Below, piece after piece: positions 22,709 through 34,918 of a DNA stretch of 64,000 nt. Position numbers and translations under genes: made by a program. Where the stretch lies: positions 163,555,581 through 163,619,580 of the forward strand of contig CM023452.1 of the NCBI GenBank assembly GCA_013339765.2, written 5' to 3'. The notes under the pieces were generated by a model. That model saw only the letters and a program-made list of their open reading frames with translations. It had not been told where the DNA came from and did no database searches. Source of the DNA: Haemaphysalis longicornis. Its lineage: Eukaryota; Arthropoda; Arachnida; Ixodida; Ixodidae. Each line of letters begins with the position of its first letter. Within the stretch, counting starts at the first letter, position 1.

Positions 22709-25688
22709 GCGAGGCCTAAGGTCCCTAAAATTACTAAGGTAGCGCCAACTGCTCCCTCCTTCTCCGCTGCCCTCCTCTTTTTTCTTTCCCCTCACCCGCG
22801 GCGCCGCGGTCCCTTTAACTCCGTGCCGGTGCCGCCATATTTGTTGGCCACTTGAGAGCAGACGCCCTCGCTACGCTTCAGGGCGTTCGCTGCAGTTTGC
22901 TCTTGTTTTCGCGCCGAAATCGCTCTTTGGTAGCATTTATAGGATTTCTAGAGCCCCGTTTTTCCCCAAACGCACTGAGTGATAGTGTTTTGTTTTATAT
23001 TTTTGTCTACAAGGGGATATTTGCGGGGCGGATGCCGCTGGCGCATACGCACAGCGCGGTTTTTGTTTACGTGTGCGGCATTCTGTAACACCTCAGGATA
23101 GCTCGTGAATGCGAAAGGATCGAGCGTGGACATTTCAAACTGCTTTGTTACGGTAGTTACGTTCTTGCATTCGCGTGACTGTGGTCGTGCAATCACTGCA
23201 CAGAGGTCTTGCGCACGGTTCGCGGCAGTATACAGTGCGCTTCATTCGCAAATGCCTTAGTTCGAGCGCTGCGCTGGCGTCCTTGCACTCGCTTTTCTTG
23301 CGATAATTGTGAATCCTCAGCGGCGTTCACTCTGCGCCCGCTTTTACTAACGACCTACATCCTACCTAATTCCGCGCAGTTAGAGTGCTTTGCCGTTTTT
23401 GTAGAAATGTTTCCTTCACCTTCATGTCGTTATAGGCTGCTGTGAGTAGACTAAAAACATACACATACTGTTGTGCGTGTGTGCACGTACAGCGACGTGA
23501 AAAGCCCCTGCTCCCCGACTTCGCAGCCGGATACACTAAACTACACTCGCGGCCGTACGTTCATGTGCGAACCTAGTGAAAAACGCAGACTTGTAATTCT
23601 GGGAATACGCGCCAGACAAGACTGCGATCAATCGATCGGGTAAACTGAAATTACAGATTTGTGGCCTCTTATTTCTCATACGAACCAGAGATCGAGTCCC
23701 TCTAGGTACAAATTATGTAACTAGTTACTGCAGTTAATTAATCATGCAATACGTTTTCTCACCGGGCGCGGTCGTTTACAGCCGTTATTAATGGAGGCGC
23801 CTGGACAGAATTGTTTTGTGCTGGGATATATTCTGGCAGATTTGTACATTGCACTAACACAGGGATACACCCGAAAGAAATTCGAAAGAGGACCAATGTC
23901 ACGATGATTATCAAGAGAAAACAATAAATCACAAAAATGAATTGGTGCCAGCAAATAGATATTTTATTAGAACAAACGTCCGTAATGACGTCGTGCAGGT
24001 GGCTTGTGCTGCTGACGTGGCTTCCCGTGAGAAAAAATGTTGGGAGTGGCATTTGGGTTTAGTTTTTTTAACGCCAAGCTTCTCCAATATCCGTTGCTCA
24101 AATTGATCCGTGAAATAATCCTATTGAGAAGGGAAAAAAATGTCGCCACCGAGTTTGAGATGCGCCACAAACACTCTGCAAATATAGGCAATAATGCATT
24201 GCAGAAGGGAGTTAGTGACTGTTCTACCGTAGCATGGTCAAATTCGTGTTCGCGCATCTGCTCAGTGCCGCGTCCGCTCAACTCGCTACACGAAACCCGT
24301 TTAGCACGCGCTTTGCTGGACAAAAATACGTCTGCTGAAAATAATATAGTCGCCCAGTGTGGTTTGGTTCAAATCGCAATGACTGGATACGCTGCGCCAT
24401 TGACTACTAAGGTGAAGTAAGCGCGCACACTGCAAATGTACGGCATCACGTGTAATGCAAACGTAAGTCGTAATTAACGTTCCTCTGTGCATACACGGAA
24501 GAAAGGGCGTACAGCCGTTACGGTGCGAATATGCATTTGAAGTGCTCATTCAAACGTGCGCGAATTTAATAAAGCGATAACAGAAATTGCGCATCAAACG
24601 TACGTCAAAGGCGCGGTCACTATATTAGCTGGCCTTAAATTGTTTTACCTAGCCGCAATTTTTTTTTTCTCGCAACAGACTCAATTTGCGCCGCACCGAC
24701 CAAGCTCATATTACGCAGCGAATCACTCCAATGTCATAACAACGGGATTATAATACCAGCCGGGTAGCTAACACACAAAACATGATGCTTCACGCCGAAA
24801 AGAGCGTACACGCACTCGGAACGCACACGATACATAGTCAGACGCAAGCTGCCGTCGGCCAAAACAAGCATGAATTCAGGTGAACAATTCTCGCGTCACG
24901 AAAACCTTACGACAACTGACTGAACATGCTACGCCGCTGATATTGATGCTGGAAGTTGGCGCGCACATGACAAATACACGGCCTCTTATCCAAACCAAAG
25001 CTTACGACGGGACGAACTCGGCACTGCGCGCAATGACTACTCAGAACAAAGCGTGGACGACGGTCGCGAAGGGAATACGCATTTCTTCGTAAGTGACCGC
25101 TCAAGCTCGCGCAGAATTTAACAGAGCAAGAACAAGCATTCAGAAACTTACCTCGCAAAAGAGTGATGGCAGCGTCGGCCTGAAGTATTCCCGTTCAAAT
25201 TTATGCAACCAAACTTTTCTCCTTTCTGCGTCGCGTTTCCCGGACGGAATAACGAAGTCTTGTGCCCTGCCTGACGATATTCGCGCTGCCTAAGGCACAA
25301 CACATCGGCACCGAGAAGCAACATAAAACGACACTGGTGCGACATTTTTTCGAAACGAGCAGCTAATTCTTACTTTGCTATTAGTTGGCGCCTACGATAA
25401 AGCCGCTACTGAAGCACGGTGGCGACGGTGGCTCGGAAGCCAGCAATGGCGTCGCAGCGGCGGTGTTGCGCAATGTCCCAGCCGGCGAGGCATCGGCGAG
25501 GCGACCCGGCGGCGGAGCAAAAAAAAGCAAAACCACGTGACTTTTCCCTTGGCCAATGGCGCGCGGCGTTCGCCGGCGAAAAAGAAAATGGCAAAAAACG
25601 AAGTAAGAGAGGAGCGCGGGCGAGGGCGAAAGGCGGCGAGATCTAAAGATGGCGCTACCTTAGTAATTTTAGGGACCTTAGCGAGGCC
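22709..25688 (-). mobile_element. P-element-like transposon, 31-bp TIRs and 8-bp duplication
   Basis: The element is 22717-25680 (2,964 bp). Both ends carry the same perfect 31-bp inverted repeat, beginning TAAGGTCCCTAAAATTACT and ending in AGCGCCA. The flanks GCGAGGCC (22709-22716 and 25681-25688) are an exact 8-bp duplication. The undisturbed target is seen intact in the opposite terminal repeat of the host element (26650 region). A 31-bp repeat, 8-bp GC-rich duplication and roughly 2.9-kb length match the known geometry of P elements, and a THAP exon lies near one end. The rest of the interior shows no intact transposase. Confidence 0.8.
25152..25289 (-). pseudogene. THAP exon of the P-like element
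   Basis: A 138-base exon (46 codons, phase 0 at both ends) between acceptor TGTGCCTTAG and donor GAG|GTAAGT on the minus strand. It encodes the middle of a THAP domain: DFVIPSGKRDAERRKVWLHK, then EYFRPTLPSLFCE, which matches the family pattern of FP, Arg-Arg-x-x-Trp, a Pro after the third element, and a Cys-Glu just before the usual His-Phe. The preceding exon with the first Cys pair is not clear: an ATG at 25345 opens MSHQCRF but lacks the second Cys. The next exon was not found. The splice sites are intact, so this exon is well preserved. Confidence 0.6.
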
Positions 25689-25733
25689 GATCTCCACGTT
25701 TGTGGTGTTTGTGGTGTTGCGCGCGCATTCACG

Positions 25734-25784
25734 ATGGTCAACTGCGCCGTGTACGGTTGCTCTAACCAATCGAAAAATGGTTAG
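25734..25784 (+). pseudogene. THAP start codon and first Cys pair (truncated)
   Basis: MVNCAVYGCSNQSKNG followed by TAG. The C-x4-C spacing after a short N-terminus is the typical first exon of a THAP domain. The frame ends where it collides with the convergent SWIM gene. It sits just inside the left terminal repeat of the host element, in the position expected for a transposase start. Confidence 0.45.
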
Positions 25785-26490
25785 AGCGGCGTTTTTTCAT
25801 CGCCGATGATGCGATATCCATCTGGGCTATCGGGCGGCAGTCTAAACTGACTAGGTGAGGTGGCAGCCACGCATTTTCCCCGTCCGTGCAGGAGCGATTG
25901 TCTCTACGGGTCACGACGGCCTCCAAGTAAAACAACGCTGCCCCAACATGAGAGCAGACTTCTCCACATCCAGCCATGCAAGTGCAGTGCGCGTAGACGA
26001 CTTCGCCGTCCGGCTTTTGCAACTGCCAAGCCGTCAGCAACTTTTCACGGAACGACTGTGAATGCCGGACCTGGGTGTAAAAGAAGAAAAAAAAAGAGGA
26101 GCGGCGTGCCTAGTTATTCTCGAGCTTTTAATTAGCCTAAATTATAAGCACATGTAGTGTTTACATGCATTTTCTCACCTTTATGACAATGACAACGTTG
26201 CTATGGCCGATAACTTTCACCTTCGGCGGATGAACAAAACCACTCGTCAGGTAGTTATGCGATTCTAACGATTTGTAGCTTTTTAGTTGATCTCGCGTAA
26301 TGAAACTTGTCGAGTGGATTAAGTAGTCACTGATGTCAGCGCGGTCGACGCTTGGAAACTTCCACACATCATCAGTCAGCTCATCGTCGCGTAGAGCCAG
26401 GGGATCCACGCCACCGCAACGACGGACTTTAGTAAAGTACCTGTCCCGGTCGAAGCCCGAAAGGCACTGAGCGTATTCGCTTAGCCTCAT
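25762..26490 (-). CDS. SWIM zinc-finger protein of a tick transposon, two exons
   Basis: Exon 1 runs from the ATG at 26490 to 26179 (donor GTGAGA). Exon 2 runs from 26070 (acceptor TTTTACACCCAG) to the stop at 25762. Both are phase 0, 206 aa in all. Exon 1 has YFTKVRRCGGVDPLALRDDE and ends VVIVIK. Exon 2 continues VRHSQSFREKLLTAW and carries a SWIM finger (CxC...CxH) at HCTCMAGCGEVCSHVGAALF. The C-terminus has PIAQMDIASSAMKKRR. SWIM fingers bind DNA or protein, and similar proteins are abundant in tick genomes in mobile context. The C-terminus probably stops at a deletion junction with the convergent THAP start. Confidence 0.7.
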
Positions 26491-26984
26491 CGTTTGCTGC
26501 ACATGCAGAAACACTCACAAAGTAACTTGCGGTAACTACAAACAAACCACGGCATATGCTCCTCCAACGCGTACGTATGCTCCTCCAACGCATCGCACGC
26601 GCAACCGGCTCCGCAGAAAACCAACACCACAAACGTGGAGATCGGCCTCGCAGCACCGCAGCGGCCCCGTGCGGCCAAACGGCAGTGCATACTATGTTTC
26701 TTATACACTTGACTATAGACTGAACGGCTCCAGTGTCTATCAGTGTCAGTGCTTCAGCGCTGGGCATACGCGTGTCTACTCCAACTTCTCTTCATTCTTT
26801 CTTTCCTCTTTTTTGCCTGTTTTCCCTTTCCAACGTGCAGGATAGCAAACTAGGCTTTAGCCAGGTTAACTTTCCTTCCTTCCTTCCTTATACACTTCAC
26901 AAGAACATCACGTAAAATTTCAATGTGGTTTGATGCTTTTTCACCTATTTCATGGCTATTAATAATTTGCCCTCAAGTTTGGGT

Positions 26985-27112
26985 GTCCGCAATTTACGCA
27001 GCCTCAATGTGCTCGCGGGAGCGGCCCGCGACTGTCACGGACTCCCCTTGATAGGGGCGGTCCAAGGCAGTTCCTCAGGACCTGAATAAAGTTCTTTGTC
27101 TGTCTGTCTGCA
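26985..27112 (+). mobile_element. 3' end of a non-LTR retrotransposon
   Basis: GC-rich sequence (CGCGGGAGCGGCCCGCGACT and CCCTTGATAGGGGCGGTCC) ending in GAATAAAGTTCTTTGTCTGT, then a (CTGT) tail. This looks like a 5'-truncated LINE 3' end with its poly(A) signal and short tandem tail. No coding part is present. Confidence 0.5.
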
Positions 27113-28052
27113 GTGCATACTATGTATATACCTTTTTTCTTCTTTAATGGTACTTCGCACACATATATGGAACGAAAATGATATATACGGAAACCTGTTT
27201 GGAAGTCACGGTGCTTGGAATACGAAGTGAAATAGGAAGCCTCGAGTCACGCGAAATAATCGAGAATTAACATTCTTAGTACAGTGTAAGGGCGCTTGTA
27301 TGAGAACAGAAACAGAACAGGATACGAACTGAGGTGTAAAATAATTTTGGTCCCGGCAACTCTTCAGCGGAATTATCATTTCAACTACAGTTACACCTGG
27401 AGGATACCATCTGTCTAACGTGTGTGTCGAACATGCGCGTTTTTTTTTTTTCGTAAGTTACGTGGGTCCACCAGAAATAAAAGGTCACAACGCAACATAA
27501 TCGCACGAAGCGACAAGGTGTCTTAGGCTATGGGGTAAACTTCTTCCGGAGCGTCCTTTGAAAGTTATCCCAGAACCGTACAGCCTCATTGCAGTCAATA
27601 AAAGTTTAGCTGTTTCCGGCTTTCACCTCCACATTCTTGCACAGACACAAGTCGAAATTTTTGCCTGTAGGTAGCCCATGAAAGACTCACTTTTAAAAGC
27701 GACGGCCTGGTAGGCCTTCCGGCCCACGCAAGTTCAGAAGCTACCGGACGTACTTGGTGCAAACAAGGCAACTCATTAAAGCATTGCAAATTCTCACGAT
27801 CTGTTTCATACGAGGGCTCAAGGTTTATGTCGATGTTTCACTTGCAATTTCACTGCCCGTGGCATGGTCAGCAAAAAAATGGTGCTGGGTTTTAGCTGTG
27901 TGACTAGTTAAACTATGAACTACAAATAATTTTTCACTCAAAGAGTTACAAGTAGCGAATGAAGCAAGCAGACCTAGAACATATACGCCTCCTCCTGCAC
28001 TTTATTTCGGCTGTCACACTCAGAACATACACGCCTTCTCCTGGACTACATT
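27113..28052. other. No gene seen
   Basis: Downstream flank of the minus-strand gene ending at 28053. It holds only short ORFs and a T-run near 27443. The 3' UTR of that gene should lie here. TTTATT (AATAAA on the minus strand) is present at 27598-27603 (complement of CAATAAAAG region read on plus) and near 28000. Confidence 0.35.
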
Positions 28053-28751
28053 TCAGGCAGACTCAGCATCTTGGCCCGCAACGTCGTCCAGAACAGCTCG
28101 GATCTCTTGCACAGCAGCCATCCTCCCGGCGCGTGTCATGCGGCTTAGGCGCTCCCGCACGTAGGTCGCCAATTCGGCATCCGAGCTTGGCTGGTCACTC
28201 CGTGGATTCGGAGGCGGAGCCAACTGGTCGGCTGCAGCCCTCACGAGCGCAGTGGCCGCCATCAGATCGGCGACCAGCGGCGGGATCATCCTGGCGCTAT
28301 CCATTGGGCGAACGCCGGAGCCTTGGCCGTTGGGTGCATCTCCGGAACCGGTGGAATTAGCGACCCCTCCTGCACGGGACTCCCTTGAAGCGAAGAGGGA
28401 TGCAGAGAGTACTCCTGGCTGCGGCATTCCCCCACGTCTTCCCTCTGGAGACGCATCCAGCGCCGAGCGAGGCCGGCCTCGAAGCCCCTGGTCTCCTGTT
28501 GAGGTCGCAGGACCACGCGGTGGCCCTGTAGTCGACACTGGGCAGCGACAAGCTGGCCATGGCGTCTGCGCAGGCATGGACTGCTGCTGCTGCTGCACCG
28601 GCCGTCCAGCTGGCGGTTGCTGCGGCATAGCCGGTCGCGCTGGCTGCTGTTGTCCAGGCTGCTGCATCGGCTGTGCCGTCCGCTGCTGAGATGGCTGCCC
28701 GAATGGCCCCCACATCGGCTGGGCCGCTGGTACCTGCCTCTGTGGCTGGCG
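28053..28751 (-). CDS. Pro/Gln/Gly-rich protein, last exon with helical C-terminus
   Basis: Terminal exon of the seven-exon minus-strand gene assembled here. The acceptor CTTCGGTTGCAG ends at 28752, and translation is phase 0 to the stop at 28053 (232 residues). It begins RQPQRQVPAAQPMWGPFGQP, followed by a Gln/Pro-rich tract and a Ser/Gly/Arg linker. Then comes a helical stretch (MIPPLVADLMAATALVRAAA) and a C-terminal helix pair (AELATYVRERLSRMTRAGRM, then AAVQEIRAVLDDV). The last block resembles the BESS-type C-terminal motif of arthropod MADF proteins, but this is only a resemblance. Probably nuclear. Antisense ORFs over this exon are shadows. Confidence 0.7.
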   Translation of the reverse strand, partial: RQPQRQVPAAQPMWGPFGQPSQQRTAQPMQQPGQQQPARPAMPQQPPAGRPVQQQQQSMPAQTPWPACRCPVSTTGPPRGPATSTGDQGLRGRPRSALDASPEGRRGGMPQPGVLSASLFASRESRAGGVANSTGSGDAPNGQGSGVRPMDSARMIPPLVADLMAATALVRAAADQLAPPPNPRSDQPSSDAELATYVRERLSRMTRAGRMAAVQEIRAVLDDVAGQDAESA

Positions 28752-28838
28752 CTGCAACCGAAGGGGAAAAAGGAATACCGCAGGTAAGTGCATGCTCCAT
28801 ACAGGCCTTAGCATAATGACGTGATTAGTAGGTTTCAA

Positions 28839-30001
28839 GAACTCATGATTCCCCTACGGGTAATGCGGTGATGTGACGACGATCCCACGCGTTTGCACAT
28901 CCTCGACTTTCCGCTCAAAGTTACGACCTCTCAGGAATCTAGCGAAACCATCGTACTTTTTTTTTTTTTTGCATCGAGCAGGGAGTCAATCTGGATGTTA
29001 AGCTGTAATGATACTTTGCAGGACTCTAAATAGTTTTCGTGTCATTGCTTTCGAATGTTACCGCCCATACGTTTGGATGGCATTGGTTCTTATGCCTCTG
29101 GAGAGCGGCATGGCGAAGTGCAAAACTCGAATCTCTGCAGGATTCAAGCTTTCGCACTTAGCACTACGTATAGCTGTGCGAGAAATCCCGATCAACTGCA
29201 GAGGAATCACTTCTTAACGCTGATGCTTCGTATACCCCTTCTACTGGTAGACACGCACTCACAATATCATGTGCAGCTTTCCCGCTCATGGCAGTCCTTT
29301 CAACAGTGATTACTGTGTAGTTATTTAACGAAATGTAAACTTTTTTTGGCGCAGCTAATATTGGGGGTGAATACTTGCTTTGTGCATAGTTTCAAGTCTC
29401 GCACGTTGCACGACTAGGTTCCTGAGCCATGGAAACTATCCCGTAGAAATGCATGGGGGTAAGATTTGACAGCGGATTACACAAAAAGTATTCAGAATCC
29501 TGGAAACTTCTTGTGGTGTTTTCATCGTCACGTCGACTTCTTGCTTCATGCCAAATATCATTTTCCTGAAGTGGTTTTCCTAGGTTCCTGAGAGGTCGGA
29601 ATTTTGAGCGAGAAAGCTGGGTATGATAAATTTACTACTCCTTCATAAAGAAAGGTTAGAGAAGCGCGAAAGCTTTCTAGCGTCAAAAGTGCCCCAAATG
29701 TGCGTTTAAAACCTTCGCTAAAAGTTTGTAATCGACTGTCAAACCTCCAAAGACCCAAATCGCGAACAAAGAACGAAACTATATGCGACGATTTTTCACG
29801 CTCTAAGTAAACGCATCTACGAACGATTTAAATATATACCGATGTGTGGTTTATGGGGTAGAGGTATATTATCGCACTCTTTCTTTATGATTTCGCGATG
29901 TTCAAGTTACCGTTTTGACCCAACAGAAGCCCGGTTTCAAGCGTGAGTCCGGAGATCTTATCTGACCACCTGGGTCGACGAACCTGTCTATGGGGAAATG
30001 C
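28839..30001 (-). other. Intron of the Pro/Gln-rich gene; no other feature
   Basis: Lies between exons at 28751 and 34919. Apart from the duplicated repeat and microsatellites listed separately it contains only short ORFs and a T-run at about 28957-28971. Confidence 0.45.
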
Positions 30002-31668
30002 ATTAATTTTCTCACAGGACGCCATCGGACCCACTAACCGATATTTCGCTTTAATAATGGAATGAATGGTAATCTCAGATTAAGGAAAAGATATAAAATT
30101 GGCAAGTGAATGTAACGACAACGAACAACCGGTTGACCACCAGGGCGACGGTGTGGCTACCGATGGATTGGCATCAGAGCAAGGGAAGACCGCTAACTGG
30201 ATCGGGGGAATGAGATAAGGGAAATTGGAAGACAAAGAATGGATTCGGAGAGCTAAGGATAGGAGCTCCTGGAAGTCAAGGCCTGCATATTGAAGCGGAC
30301 ATAAGATATGATGATGGTCATGAATGTGGTGGTGGCGATGTTGGTGGTATGAGTGCTCCATCGAGGTTTCCACTGCGAGTAATGGATTCTCAGTCTTGAT
30401 GTTGGGAATTTTCGGTCTACTGGCGTGGCCGGCCACTTTTCGCTACCGCCAAGGTTGCGGCGGCCGCCGCCGATGTAGCTCCTTCAGAGTGCGCAGCGGT
30501 ACGGTGCGCACTGCTGCACAGAGCGGCCTCTGCCGAGCACTGTATCAACAGGTCGCAGCCGATGGGAGGTTTAGGAGCTGCTGTGCCGCTACAAACAGCG
30601 CCTTTTTCGCTCAGTGGACCATTCGCTGCCTTAGGAAGTGTTCGCCAAGACATTTATAGCCCAGTTTACATTTACCCGACGATGGAGGGTTGACGAAAGT
30701 TGGCTCCAATCCACGCTGTGAAGGTGGTTGGAAAGCAAAGCTTTAAACGACAATCACAACAATTGCCCATTCGACGTCACTTGAATTCACACACGTGGCT
30801 CTACAAAGAGCGAAACCAGAGATTCGGCCAGCCGTTACTTGGAATTCTCTGGTGCGGCGTCGCGAACGCAGCAGCAGCGTCGGACACGGCCGGGCTAGAG
30901 CGGCGGACGCCGTCGCTGTAGCCCGGCGGTGCATGGGTCGGCAGCAAGAAAACGGAGACGAGAGACTTTCGAAGGGTAAGACAGCGGAACCTAGCCATCC
31001 TGATGTGCTAGCTAGGGGCTACACCACCGCCCGACACAATCGCAGACACCGAAACAATTCGGCATGTGAGCTGAGTGATTCCCATTTCTACCGATTTAAA
31101 CTAGTTAGTCTAGCAAGTTTGAGAACTGCGAGAAAGCTGAGGAAACTCTTATAATCGCTATTTATCAGGATCAGTTGCTCCTTTCGCCTTTTGCAATACC
31201 TCTGAAAACAACCGAATAGGTAGGGCTTCTCGAGCGGCCATATGTCTGTACGTGGTCTCTACATTTTGTTTGCCCGCCCAGCAAACCAATCCCTGGCGTA
31301 TCTTTGCCGTACGACCACTTAATTCCGTCGGGTCCGGGTTACCCGGGAGGTGCTCTCGAACAAGTTAATCAAGCCGTGCAAAGGAAGCGCGTAATACACG
31401 CGAAGCTGTGCCAAAACAGGCCCAAAACAACCGTCGCTAAAGCACACGACAAAGCCGACGGAATGGTCCCCGGCGCTGCGCCCGCCGGCGCGCAGGGAAC
31501 GCTGGGTAATAGCGCGCGTTCGCCGCGCCATCTACACTGTGCTTCGTGAGAAAAAAAAAACAAAAAAACATCCTGCCCCTTTTCAGCCGCGTTTGGAGCT
31601 TCTTGTCTCGCACGCCGTGAAGGAACCGATGTGGTTTTTAAGAACGAATGCACTTTATAAGCGACCCT
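30002..31668 (+). repeat. 1.6-kb repeat, tandem copy A
   Basis: This block is repeated in direct orientation at 31958-33600 with only scattered differences. Both begin ATTAATTTTCTCAC and GACGCCATCGGACCCACTAA, and both end near GAAGGAACCGATGTGGTTTT. A third diverged copy lies inverted at 56222-58250. A reading frame near the right end (about 31304-31549; LIPSGPGYPGGALEQVNQAV) is partly kept in the inverted copy, so the unit may once have been coding. No terminal inverted repeats or transposase motif were recognised. Confidence 0.75.
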
Positions 31669-31720
31669 GAATTCCGTTGACCGCCGTCCGTCCACATAGC
31701 AACAGCTGCGGGTGCGCGCG

Positions 31721-31957
31721 CTCCTCGTCTTCCTTGGCAACGGGGGGAGATGGCACATACCCACGTGGGAGATTGGCCAGGAATCTCCTCGTCTTCCTTG
31801 GCAACGGGGGGAGATGGGCGCGCGCTGCCTGGCCGCTGACATGGCACATACCCACGTGGGAGATTGGCCAGGAATCTCCTCGTCTTCCTTGGCAACGGGG
31901 GGAGATGGGCGCGCGCTGCCTGGCCGCTGACATGGTACATACCCACGTGGGGGATTG
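31721..31957. repeat. Minisatellite, 91-bp unit
   Basis: CTCCTCGTCTTCCTTGGCAA starts at 31721, 31785 and 31876. The last interval is 91 bp. The first is 64 bp because it lacks the internal GCGCGCGCTGCCTGGCCG segment. The array lies exactly at the junction between tandem copies A and B of the 1.6-kb repeat. Confidence 0.85.
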
Positions 31958-33600
31958 ATTAATTTTCTCACGGGACGCCATCGGACCCACTAACCGATGT
32001 TTCGCTTTAATAATTGAATGAATGGTAATCTCAGATTAAGGAAAATATATAAAATTGGCAAAGACATGTAACGAGACAAATCAACCGGTGGACTACCGGG
32101 GCGACGGAGTGGCTACCGATGGATTGGAATCAGAGCAAGGGAAGACCGCTAACTGGATCGGGGGAATGAGATAAGGGAAATTGGAAGATAAAGATGGATT
32201 CGGAGCGCTCAGGATAGGAGCTGCTGGAAGTCAAGGCCCGCATTTTGAAGCGGACGTAAGATACGATGATGCTCATGAAGGTGGTGGTGGCGATGTTGAT
32301 GGTATGAGTGCTCCGTCGAGCTTTGCACTGCGAGTAATGGATTTTCCGTCCTGACGTTCGGAATTTTCGGTCTACTGGCGTGGACGGCCACCTTTCGCTA
32401 CCGCTAAGGTTGCGGCGGCTGCCGCCGCCGATGTAGCTGCTTCAGAGTGCGCAGCGGTACGGTGCGTACTGCTGCACACAGCGGCCTCTGCCGAGCACTG
32501 TATGAACAGGTCGCAGCCGATGGGATATTTTAGGAGCTGCTGTGCCGCTACAGACAGCGCCTTTTTCGCTCAGTGGATCATTCGCTGCTTTAGGAAGTGT
32601 TCGCCAAGACATTTATAGCCCCGTTTACATTGACCCGACGATGGAGGGTCGACAAAAAATTGGCTCCAATCCACGCTGTGAAGGTGGTTGGAAAGCAAAG
32701 CTTTAAACGACATTCACAACAATTGCCCATGCGACGTCACTTGAATTCACACACGTGGCTTTACAAAGAACGAAACCATAGATTCGGCCAGCCGTTACTT
32801 GCAATTCGCGGGTGCGGCGTCCCGAACGCAGCAGCAGCGTTGGCCACGGGTGGGCTGGATGCCGTCGCTGTAGCCCGGCGGTGGGTCGGCAGAAAGAAAA
32901 CGGAGAGGAGAGTCTTTCGAAGGGTGAGACAGCGCAACCTGGCCATCCTGATGTGCTAGCTAGGGGCTACACCACCGCGCGACACAAGCGCAGACACCGA
33001 AACAATTCGGCATGTGAGCTTAGTGATTCCCATTCATACCGATTTAAACTAGCTAGTTTAGCAAGTTTGAGAATTGCGAGAAAGCTGAGGGAACTCTTAC
33101 AATCGCTATTTATTAGAATCAGTTGCTGCTTTCGCCTTTTGCAATACCTCTTAAAACAACGCAATTGGTAGCGCTTCTCTAGCGGCCATATGTCTGAACA
33201 TGGTCTCTACATTTTGTTTTCCTGCCTGCAAACCAATCCTTGGCGTATCTTTGCCGCACGACCACTTAATTCCGTCGGGTCTGGGTTACCCGGGAGGTGC
33301 TCTCGAACAAGTTAATCAAGCCGTGCAAAGGAAGCGCGCAATAGACGCGAAGCTGTGCCAAAACAGACCCTAAACAACCGTCGCTAAAGTAGACGACAAA
33401 GCCGACGGAATGGTCCCTTACGCTGCGCCCTCCGGCGCGCAGGGAACGCTGGGTAATAGCGCGCGTTCGCCGCGCCATCTTCACTGTGCTCCGTGAGAAA
33501 AAAACGCCCTGCCCCTCTTCAGCCGCGTTAGGAACTTCTTGTCCCGTACGCCGCGAAGGAACCGATGTGGTTTTTTAAACTCGACGCACCCATGTATAAG
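31958..33600 (+). repeat. 1.6-kb repeat, tandem copy B
   Basis: Second copy of the block at 30002-31668, differing by base changes and small indels (for example a missing stretch around 32860-32870 against copy A). The partial reading frame near its right end is interrupted by a stop that copy A lacks. It lies in the intron of the minus-strand Pro/Gln-rich gene. Confidence 0.75.
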
Positions 33601-34770
<1,170 letters not shown>

Positions 34771-34778
34771 ACCCTTAA

Positions 34779-34852
34779 ATCAAATCAAATCAAATCAAAT
34801 CAAATCAAATCAAATCAAATCAAATCAAATCAAATCAAATCAAATCAAATCA
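34779..34852. repeat. (AAATC)n microsatellite
   Basis: Pentanucleotide array of about 14 units, ending about 65 bases before the exon at 34919. Confidence 0.95.
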
Positions 34853-34918
34853 ATCAATTAATAAATCTAATTAGTCCGCCTAATCATGAATGTAAGCTGA
34901 GACGTCCTCCGCACGTAC

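Larger units (their letters stand above)
22667..26693. mobile_element. THAP/SWIM DNA transposon carrying a nested P-like element
   Basis: Long inverted ends: AGTATGCACTGCCGTTTGGC at 22667 continues through GCACGGGGCCGCTGCGG and, after the nested insertion, GATCTCCACGTTTGTGGTG. The same sequence occurs inverted at about 26620-26693. Without the insert the element is only about 1.06 kb. It holds a THAP start reading inward from the left end (25734) and a SWIM gene reading inward from the right end, meeting at about 25780. This suggests a larger two-gene element with its middle deleted. The target duplication was not resolved. Confidence 0.6.

Noticed and set aside
28252..28689. 145-codon ORF on the plus strand
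   Set aside because: Antisense shadow of the high-GC terminal exon at 28053-28751, which has a proper acceptor and phase.
31369..31971. 200-codon minus-strand ORF with repeated RGYVPCQRPG units
   Set aside because: Translation of the 91-bp minisatellite; the unit repeats at the DNA level and there is no start or splice context.
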